Shown: positions 1 to 5,104 of the stretch, one piece after another
Layout of the letters: the number at the start of each line of letters is the position of its first letter
How positions within the stretch are numbered: the stretch's first letter is position 1
Assembly (NCBI GenBank): GCA_003648085.1
Contig: QMOC01000237.1
Location: forward strand, 1 to 5,104
DNA length: 5,104 bases
Direction of reading: 5' to 3'
From: Chloroflexota bacterium
Lineage (GTDB): Bacteria > Chloroflexota > Anaerolineae > B4-G1
Notes under the pieces: generated by a model
Database searches by the model: none
What the model was told of the DNA's origin: nothing
What the model saw: only the letters and a program-made list of their open reading frames with translations
Program-made: the position numbers and the translations under genes

Positions 1-795
1 GTTGAGGGAGGGGCCGGGGGTGGGGGCTGCAACGACCCGCTCCGCACCGGCGTAGACGCGGAAACTGCGCCGCCGCGTGTAGCCGATGAGCGTGATGGAC
101 CACGCCTGCGCCAGTTGGATTGAAAGCGAGGTCGGTGAGGTGGGCGAAGCGATGATGGGCACCCCCATCCGCCCCACTTTGCTCAGCATCTCGGAACTGA
201 CGCGCCCGGTGGTGAGCAGAATGCGGTCTTGCATAGGTCGGCCTTGCCGCAGACAGATGCCGGCGATTTTGTCGAGCGCATTGTGACGGCCAATATCCTC
301 CGCCACGCACAGAACTCGATCCCCGTCGGCCAACGCCGCCCCGTGAATCCCTCCCGCCCGGCGGTACAGGGCTGTCGCCTGCGAGAACTCCTGCATTAAA
401 TGTGTCACTTGCTGCGGGGTGACGCGCAGACCCGATTCGACCCGGTGATACGCATTGGCTACGTCCTCAAAAGTAGTGCCGCCGGAGCAGCCGGAGGTGA
501 TGACGCGCAGTTGAGGGGTCTCGAGGTCATGTTCAAGCCAGACGTCCACACACTGACCCTCACCGCACAACTCTACCACTGCCACATCGTCCGGCCCTTC
601 GATCAGCCCCTCGTTGAACAGGAAGCCCAGCGCCAGTTCCTCCAACCGGGTCGGCGTGCACATCAGGCTGACCAGTGGCCGTCCGTTCACGTAGAGGGTG
701 ATCACCTCCTCCACCGGCACAACGCCGCGTACCGGGCGGCACTCGGCGTCGTAGTAGCCGGTGTACGTGACAGGATATGAGCCTGTGTCGGTCAT
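1..795 (-). CDS. fdhD: FdhD, formate dehydrogenase accessory sulfurtransferase (C-terminal end outside window)
   Basis: The product passes sulfur from a cysteine desulfurase (IscS in E. coli) to the molybdenum or tungsten bis-pterin cofactor, which makes cytoplasmic formate dehydrogenase active. The frame is open from the ATG at 795 to the window edge (265 codons, no stop seen). The family is usually about 260-280 residues, so only a short tail is missing; the visible tail is proline-rich. Family signatures are in order: the N-terminal LMCTP..LEELALGFLFNEGLI block (residues 44-65), the TSGC loop (100-103), GGIHGAAL (148-155), EDIGRHNALDK (166-176), the LLTTGRVSSEM segment (193-203), and ITLIGYTRRRSFRVY (234-248). 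The sulfur-carrying cysteine is C103, but the usual CGxCG loop reads CSGG, so the second cysteine is absent. Further cysteines are C46, C77 and C82. The start is one base after the transketolase stop (TAG-G-ATG) with only a weak ribosome site, which suggests coupled translation. Identification is firm; the loop variant is a direct observation. Confidence 0.95.
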   Translation of the reverse strand, partial: MTDTGSYPVTYTGYYDAECRPVRGVVPVEEVITLYVNGRPLVSLMCTPTRLEELALGFLFNEGLIEGPDDVAVVELCGEGQCVDVWLEHDLETPQLRVITSGCSGGTTFEDVANAYHRVESGLRVTPQQVTHLMQEFSQATALYRRAGGIHGAALADGDRVLCVAEDIGRHNALDKIAGICLRQGRPMQDRILLTTGRVSSEMLSKVGRMGVPIIASPTSPTSLSIQLAQAWSITLIGYTRRRSFRVYAGAERVVAAPTPGPSLN

Positions 796-796
796 C

Positions 797-2800
797 CTAC
801 GTTCTACCCACCAACTTCAACACCCGCTCAACCACTGCCTCAGCGGTGAAACCGAACTTCTCCATCAGCACCCTATAGGGAGCCGAAGCACCGAACCGTT
901 CCAGCCCCATCACGTCGCCGGCCGGGCCGACGTACTTGGTCCATCCCTGCGTCACACCCGCCTCGATCGCCAGCCGCGCCGTCACTTGCGGCGGCAACAC
1001 CGCCTCCCGGTATGCGGCCGGCTGCACGTCGAAGAGTTCCCAACTGGGCATACTCACCACCCGTGCCGCTATGCCCTTCTCGGTCAGCAGTTCCCGTGCC
1101 GCCAGCGCCAGGTGCACCTCGGAGCCGCTGGCGATGAGGAGCACGTCGGGGGTGCCGGGGGTGTCGGCCAGGACGTAGGCCCCACGGGCGACCGTCTCGG
1201 CCGGGTCGCGGGCGGTTTCGGCCAGGACGGGCAACTTCTGACGGGTGAGGGCCAGCGCGGTGGGCCCAGCCCGGCGTTCCAGCGCCACGCGCCAGGCGGC
1301 GGCGGTTTCGTTAGCGTCGGCCGGGCGGATGACAACCAGGTTGGGGATCGCCCGCAACGCTGCCAACTGCTCCACCGGCTGGTGGGTAGGGCCGTCCTCA
1401 CCGATCCAGACCGAGTCGTGGGTCCAGACGTAAACGACCGGCAGGTGCATCATCGCCGCCAATCGCACCGGTGGGCGCATATAGTCGGAAAAGACGAGGA
1501 AAGTGCCGCCGTAGGGGAGCACGCCGCCGTGCAGTGCCATCCCGTTCAGAATGGCGCCCATCGCATGCTCCCGCACGCCGAAGCGGAGATTGCGTCCGGC
1601 GGGGGTCTCACGCTGGAAGTCGGCGAAGCCCTCCAGCAGCGTCTTGTTGGAGGGACCCAGGTCGGCCGAGCCGCCGATGAGTGTGGGCAGGGCGGGAGCA
1701 ATGGCGTTGAGCACCACGCCCGAGGCTTTGCGGGTGGCCAGCGGCCCGTCGGCAGGGGCAAAGGTGGGCAGCGCATTCATCCATCCTTCAGGCAACTCCC
1801 CCGCCCAGAGCGTCTCCAGAAGCGTGGCCTCTTCGGGATATGCTGCCCGGTAGCGCTCGAAGGTCTCGCGCCACCGGGCCTCTGCCCGCTGTCCCTGCTC
1901 GACCGCACGACGGAACACCGCCAGCGCCTCCTCGGGGATGAAAAAGTGCGCGTCGGGGGGCCAGCCCAGCGCCTCTTTCGTCAGCCGTACCTCCTCCTCC
2001 CCCAGTGGCGCACCGTGGGACTTGGCGTCGTCCTGCAGGTGAGGGCTGCCGTAGGCGATGTGTGTGTGGCAGACGATGAGCGAGGGGTGCTCCGTCTCCG
2101 CCTGGGCAGCGCGGATGGCAGCCTCGATCCCGTCCAGGTCATACCCATCTATCTCCTGCACATGCCAACCGTAGGCGCGGAAACGGGCCGGGACATCCTC
2201 GGTGAAGGTGATGTCCGTCGAACCTTCGATGGAGATGCCGTTGTCGTCGTAGAGGTAGATGAGTTTGCCCAGCCCCAAGTGACCGGCCAAGGATGCCGCC
2301 TCGTGGCTCACTCCCTCCATCAGGTCACCGTCGGAGACGATGGCGTAGGTGAAGTGGTCAAAGATGGGAAAGCCGGGCCGGTTGAAAGTGGCGGCCAGGA
2401 AACGCTCGGCGATCGCCATCCCCACCCCGTTGGCGAAGCCCTGGCCCAGCGGACCGGTGGTCGTCTCGACGCCGGGGGCACAACCGTATTCGGGGTGGCC
2501 CGGGGTGCGGCTGCCCCATTGACGAAAGTTCTTGAGTTCCTCCAACGGCAGGTCGTAGCCGGTGAGGTGGAGCAGACCGTAGAGCAGCATTGAGCCGTGT
2601 CCGGCCGAAAGGACAAACCGGTCGCGGTTGGGCCAGGCGGGGTTAGTCGGATTGTGCTTCAGGCAGCGGGTCCACAGCACGTAGGCCATATCCGCCGCCC
2701 CCATCGGCATGCCCGGGTGACCGGATTTGGCTTTCTGCACGCCGTCCATCGCCAGCGTGCGGAGGGTGTTGATACATAGTTGATCAAGTTGGGTGCTCAT
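797..2800 (-). CDS. tkt: Transketolase, thiamine diphosphate-dependent
   Basis: A cytoplasmic enzyme that moves two-carbon ketol units between sugar phosphates in the non-oxidative pentose phosphate pathway (and the Calvin cycle where present). It is full length at 667 residues; E. coli TktA has 663. The N-terminal ThDP domain has SGHPG with H28, H68, H102, [10 protein letters not shown], and the metal/ThDP motif from G158-D159 to D186-N187. The middle domain has R357, D380, S384, the catalytic glutamate E411 in GVREHAM, F437, H461, D469 and H473 in GEDGPTHQP, and R520. From E411 onward these numbers match those of E. coli. A C-terminal domain follows (SGSEVHLAL to the LERFG.SAPY region). The start at 2800 gives [12 protein letters not shown], a typical N-terminus, and lies one base after the preceding stop (TGA-G-ATG). 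An alternative ATG at 2812 would add four residues and overlap the upstream gene; neither has a clear Shine-Dalgarno site. All active-site residues checked are present. Its place behind glycan genes is unusual but no specialised role can be inferred. Confidence 0.97.
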   Translation of the reverse strand: MSTQLDQLCINTLRTLAMDGVQKAKSGHPGMPMGAADMAYVLWTRCLKHNPTNPAWPNRDRFVLSAGHGSMLLYGLLHLTGYDLPLEELKNFRQWGSRTPGHPEYGCAPGVETTTGPLGQGFANGVGMAIAERFLAATFNRPGFPIFDHFTYAIVSDGDLMEGVSHEAASLAGHLGLGKLIYLYDDNGISIEGSTDITFTEDVPARFRAYGWHVQEIDGYDLDGIEAAIRAAQAETEHPSLIVCHTHIAYGSPHLQDDAKSHGAPLGEEEVRLTKEALGWPPDAHFFIPEEALAVFRRAVEQGQRAEARWRETFERYRAAYPEEATLLETLWAGELPEGWMNALPTFAPADGPLATRKASGVVLNAIAPALPTLIGGSADLGPSNKTLLEGFADFQRETPAGRNLRFGVREHAMGAILNGMALHGGVLPYGGTFLVFSDYMRPPVRLAAMMHLPVVYVWTHDSVWIGEDGPTHQPVEQLAALRAIPNLVVIRPADANETAAAWRVALERRAGPTALALTRQKLPVLAETARDPAETVARGAYVLADTPGTPDVLLIASGSEVHLALAARELLTEKGIAARVVSMPSWELFDVQPAAYREAVLPPQVTARLAIEAGVTQGWTKYVGPAGDVMGLERFGASAPYRVLMEKFGFTAEAVVERVLKLVGRT

Positions 2801-2801
2801 C

Positions 2802-4217
2802 TCAGTACGCATTCGACAATCTGAAAATGTTGAAGAACGTGCGGACCAGAATCTTGATGTCCAGAAGCAGCGACCAGTTCTCGATGTACCACAAGTCGTA
2901 CTTAGTCCTTTCGGCGATGGAGGTGTCGCCGCGCAGCCCGTTGATCTGCGCCCAGCCGGTCATGCCGGCCTTCTCCCAGTGGCGATCCATGTAGCGCGGG
3001 ATGGAGCGACGGAATTGGTTGACGTAAACGGGTCGCTCCGGTCGCGGCCCTACCAGACTCATCTCCCCAAGTAGGACGTTTATCAGTTGAGGCAATTCAT
3101 CCACGTTGAGGCGGCGGATGATGCGGCCCAGCCGGGTGACGCGGGGATCGTCCTCCACCGTCCAGCCAGGGCCGTGGACCTCGGCATCCCGGCGCATAGA
3201 GCGGAACTTGAGCATCTGGAAGGGCCGGGCATCGAGCCCCATCCGTTCCTGGGCATAGAACACGGGGCCGCGTGAGTCCAGTTTGATCAGGATCGCCATC
3301 AGCATCATCAGTGGCGAGAACAGAACCAGCCCACAGACCGCACCGACGATGTCCATCAGCCGCTTGGCCGTGCGTCGCCAGCCGCGCAGCGCGATGTCGC
3401 GCACTGTCAGCAGCGGCAGCCCTCCCAGGTCACCGATGCTCACCTGGCTGGCCATAATCTGGAACACATCGGGGAACACCTTGATCGTCACCTTGCCCCG
3501 CTCGCACTCCGAAATCAGCATCAGGATCTCCTGATGCGTCGCCTCCGGCAGGGCGATGATGACCTCATCAACCTGGTACTTGTCAATGATGGGCGCCAAA
3601 TCGCCGGCTTGACCGATGACCTGTGCGCCCAATGGAACTCCGTTCGAGCCATTGGTGGCGACGAAGCCGACCACTTCGTATCCCAGCCCGGGGTTCGATT
3701 GGATTTTCTGGAAGATCATGCGCCCCACATCGCCGGTGCCGACGATGAGCACCCGGTCGCGCCCCCAGCCTCGCCTCCGCAGCCCGGCACGGAGCTGTGC
3801 GTGCACGGCTCGACCGGCGGTGACAAACACGATGGTGAGTCCCCAACCATACAGGATCATCCCCCGCGAGTAATCCAGTTCCAAGGGGCTGTTCTTGAAA
3901 AGCAACGAGGAGAGCGCCACCCCCATCAGTGTGCCCACCGTGGTAGATGCGGAAATGGAGTAGAATTCGTCAATCCGCGAGGGCACGCGAGCCAGGCGAT
4001 ACAAGCGGGAGAAGGCGAACACCCCCAGGATAGATACGACGTGAGCCAGCACGATGCCGGAGTAATCGGAGAACATCCCCATACCCTGAGCCTCATTCGG
4101 CCAGGGAATCCAGCGGCGCATCCAGTAGGCTAAAGAGAAAGCCAGACTGGCCATCGCTGCATCGGTGAGCACCAACGTGAGCACAAAGATCATCTGGGTC
4201 TGCGTTTTTGACTTCAT
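2802..4217 (-). CDS. Polyprenyl-phosphate sugar phosphotransferase (WcaJ/WbaP-type initiating enzyme for exopolysaccharide or O-antigen)
   Basis: An inner-membrane enzyme that transfers a sugar 1-phosphate from a nucleotide sugar to undecaprenyl phosphate, the first step in building a lipid-linked glycan. With the start used here it has 471 residues, normal for the long family form. Four hydrophobic N-terminal segments lie near residues 9-31, 53-70, 90-107 and 119-135. A Rossmann-like CoA-binding domain follows, beginning [11 protein letters not shown] (155-165). A hydrophobic stretch with a proline break (288-313, P302) matches the re-entrant membrane helix of this family. The catalytic domain has [15 protein letters not shown], the D373-E374 pair in [21 protein letters not shown] (384-396), [16 protein letters not shown] (418-433) and [18 protein letters not shown]. 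The start at 4217 is chosen because GGAGG lies seven bases upstream. An ATG at 4238 overlaps the preceding stop (ATGA), and one at 4319 would extend about 80 bases into the upstream gene; both lack such a site. Substrate sugar (glucose, galactose or other) cannot be read from sequence. It follows a glycosyltransferase by 17 bases, supporting a role in surface or extracellular polysaccharide. Confidence 0.93.
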   Translation of the reverse strand: MKSKTQTQMIFVLTLVLTDAAMASLAFSLAYWMRRWIPWPNEAQGMGMFSDYSGIVLAHVVSILGVFAFSRLYRLARVPSRIDEFYSISASTTVGTLMGVALSSLLFKNSPLELDYSRGMILYGWGLTIVFVTAGRAVHAQLRAGLRRRGWGRDRVLIVGTGDVGRMIFQKIQSNPGLGYEVVGFVATNGSNGVPLGAQVIGQAGDLAPIIDKYQVDEVIIALPEATHQEILMLISECERGKVTIKVFPDVFQIMASQVSIGDLGGLPLLTVRDIALRGWRRTAKRLMDIVGAVCGLVLFSPLMMLMAILIKLDSRGPVFYAQERMGLDARPFQMLKFRSMRRDAEVHGPGWTVEDDPRVTRLGRIIRRLNVDELPQLINVLLGEMSLVGPRPERPVYVNQFRRSIPRYMDRHWEKAGMTGWAQINGLRGDTSIAERTKYDLWYIENWSLLLDIKILVRTFFNIFRLSNAY

Positions 4218-4224
4218 GACACAG

Positions 4225-4229
4225 CCTCC
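4225..4229 (-). promoter_or_regulatory. Ribosome binding site GGAGG of the sugar phosphotransferase
   Basis: On the minus strand GGAGG is followed by a seven-base spacer and then the ATG at 4217. It is the only strong Shine-Dalgarno sequence at a gene start in the window and decides the start of the phosphotransferase against upstream in-frame ATGs at 4238 and 4319. It lies in the 17-base gap after the glycosyltransferase stop codon. Confidence 0.8.
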
Positions 4230-4234
4230 GCTTG

Positions 4235-5104
4235 TCATCCAGTCGAGATGAAGGCGAGCCGCAGTTGTTCGAGTCTCAGTCGCAACCAGATGGCGCTGAC
4301 GATGAGCACGTGGAGCCACCAGGGGGTCTGTGCCGCGTAGTGCTTCCGGTAAAAGGTATCCATTGCACGATAGAACTCCACCTGCGCCCGTGGACTTTGC
4401 CGGGTGGAGGCTCGCTTAACGTGTAGCACAACCACCTCTGGGTTATAGTAGACCTTCCACCCGGCCGCCTTAATGCGATAGGCCCAGTCCAGGTCCTCGC
4501 CATACATAAAAAATTGCTCATCCATTAGACCGACCTGAGCGATGGCCTCTGCCCGCACCAGCATAAATGCTCCTACGACGGAGTCCACCTCGGCCACCTG
4601 ATCGGGGTCGAGATAGGTAAGGTTGTAGCGGCCAAAGCGCCGGCTGTGAGGGAAACGGCGCGAGAGACCCGTCAGCCGATAAAAGGCGACTTCCGGCGTG
4701 GGGAACGAACGCCGACAGGCCAGGTCGAGGGACCCGTTAGGGAGCACCAGTTTCGGGCCGGCGATGCCGGCATCGGAGTGCCCGGCCATAAAATCTAACA
4801 TCCGCGCCAATGCATCCGGCGGCAATTCCGTATCCGAATTCAAGAGCAGCGCAAATCTCGGGGTTTGGGATCTAGGACTTGAGACTCTCGTGAAGCCGAA
4901 CGCTTCTAGCCCCTGGTTGTTGGCGCCGGCGTAGCCCACATTCTCCGCGTTGACGATCAGACGTGCCTGAGGGAACTCGGCGGCAACCATCTCGGCGCTG
5001 CCGTCGGACGAGGCGTTGTCTACGACGCAGACCTCAAAGGTGAAATCGCCATGGCTGGCGTAGACTGAGCGCAGGCAGGTCCGCAGCAGGTCGCGGGTGT
5101 TGTA
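4235..5104 (-). CDS. Glycosyltransferase family 2, rhamnosyltransferase-like (N-terminus outside window)
   Basis: Transfers a sugar from a nucleotide donor to a lipid-linked or polysaccharide acceptor at the inner face of the membrane; COG1216/WbbL-like. The frame is open from the window edge to the TGA at 4237-4235 (289 residues seen). It begins within the YNTRDLL motif, so perhaps only about ten residues and the start codon are missing. Counting from the edge, the GT-A fold shows the nucleotide-binding VVDNASSDGS (27-36), NxENVGYAGANNQGL (52-66), the DxD-equivalent LLLNSDTEL (86-94), AGPKL, CRRSFPTP, VVGAFMLVR, and the catalytic GLMDEQFFMYGEDLDWAYR (192-210, with E203-D204), then YYNPEVVVLH. 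The C-terminus (about 262-285) is hydrophobic and basic, consistent with membrane association. An ATG at 4990 is internal: starting there would delete the VVDNASSD motif. Between GLEA and FALLLN there are roughly ten extra residues (RVSSPRSQTP, 73-82) encoded by a heptamer-periodic patch. Donor and acceptor sugars are unknown. It precedes the lipid-priming phosphotransferase in the same operon. Confidence 0.93.
   Translation of the reverse strand, partial: YNTRDLLRTCLRSVYASHGDFTFEVCVVDNASSDGSAEMVAAEFPQARLIVNAENVGYAGANNQGLEAFGFTRVSSPRSQTPRFALLLNSDTELPPDALARMLDFMAGHSDAGIAGPKLVLPNGSLDLACRRSFPTPEVAFYRLTGLSRRFPHSRRFGRYNLTYLDPDQVAEVDSVVGAFMLVRAEAIAQVGLMDEQFFMYGEDLDWAYRIKAAGWKVYYNPEVVVLHVKRASTRQSPRAQVEFYRAMDTFYRKHYAAQTPWWLHVLIVSAIWLRLRLEQLRLAFISTG
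4860..4887. repeat. Four degenerate tandem heptamers (RRRRYYY, consensus near GGGAYTT) inside the glycosyltransferase
   Basis: Read on the plus strand, the four consecutive 7-base units at 4860, 4867, 4874 and 4881 each consist of four purines followed by three pyrimidines, with all 28 positions obeying the pattern. The G at unit position 3 is constant. A neighbouring unit at 4853-4859 is close (RRRYYYY). The patch encodes the extra segment RVSSPRSQTP in the glycosyltransferase, just before its LLLNSDTE motif. Degenerate heptamer tandem repeats are known from cyanobacteria (STRR repeats); this being a related decayed repeat is inference. Confidence 0.5.

Noticed and set aside
1..40. G-rich tract at the window edge, considered as a terminator or quadruplex signal
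   Set aside because: It is still within the open fdhD frame, encodes a Pro-rich tail, and has no hairpin followed by a T-run. What follows cannot be seen.
120..160. Apparent tandem SPT-SPT duplication in FdhD (residues 217-222)
   Set aside because: It aligns without extra length to the conserved SRSAPT segment of the family, so it is substitution in a conserved site rather than a duplication.
761..2593. A 610-codon open frame on the plus strand, antisense to transketolase
   Set aside because: It is rich in Arg, Gly, His and Gln with no recognisable domain, and lies fully opposite a transketolase with every catalytic residue intact. Long antisense open frames are common opposite G/C-ending codons.
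3534..4133. A 199-codon plus-strand open frame opposite the phosphotransferase
   Set aside because: Composition is low-complexity and His/Pro/Gly-rich, no domain is seen, and the opposing gene is a clear family member. Treated as a shadow, as are the other short plus-strand frames, including 400-780.
4757..4771. Two GCCGGC palindromes separated by GAT, a possible hairpin or operator
   Set aside because: They lie inside the glycosyltransferase and encode the ordinary AGIAGPK segment; in GC-rich coding DNA such repeats arise readily, and there is no T-run or promoter nearby.
4235..4990. Glycosyltransferase starting at the ATG at 4990
   Set aside because: The frame stays open to the window edge and the part above 4990 encodes YNTRDLL and VVDNASSDGS, essential for the family. 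The true start is outside the window.

Overview
The window is a gene-dense, one-directional piece of a bacterial chromosome. It has high GC content (about 60% by eye) and G/C-rich third codon positions. All four genes lie on the minus strand, so transcription runs from high to low coordinates. Almost every base is coding: the three gaps between genes are 17, 1 and 1 bases. No promoter, terminator, RNA gene, CRISPR array, insertion sequence or attachment site is visible.

In order of transcription: (1) 5104-4235, a family 2 glycosyltransferase of the rhamnosyltransferase-like (WbbL/RfbF, COG1216) type, whose first residues lie beyond the window edge; (2) 4217-2802, a membrane polyprenyl-phosphate sugar phosphotransferase (WcaJ/WbaP type), which starts glycan assembly on a lipid carrier; (3) 2800-797, a full-length transketolase of the non-oxidative pentose phosphate pathway; (4) 795-1, FdhD, the sulfurtransferase needed for active formate dehydrogenase, whose last few residues run off the window.

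The first two genes form the end of a surface or extracellular polysaccharide cluster: one loads the first sugar phosphate onto the lipid, the other adds a sugar to a growing chain. Transketolase and FdhD belong to central carbon metabolism and molybdenum/tungsten enzyme maturation, and have no obvious role in glycan assembly. Their start codons sit one base after the preceding stop, which suggests one transcript with translational coupling, but nothing shows that they act in one pathway.

The organism cannot be named from this window. The genes are ordinary bacterial families. FdhD implies a molybdenum- or tungsten-dependent formate dehydrogenase in the cell. A small patch of 7-base-periodic DNA inside the glycosyltransferase resembles the degenerate heptamer repeats known from some cyanobacteria and, from memory, from Chloroflexota genomes; this is only a weak taxonomic hint. 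I found no convincing previously undescribed system. The most unusual structure is that in-frame heptamer patch, followed by the single-cysteine active loop of FdhD.
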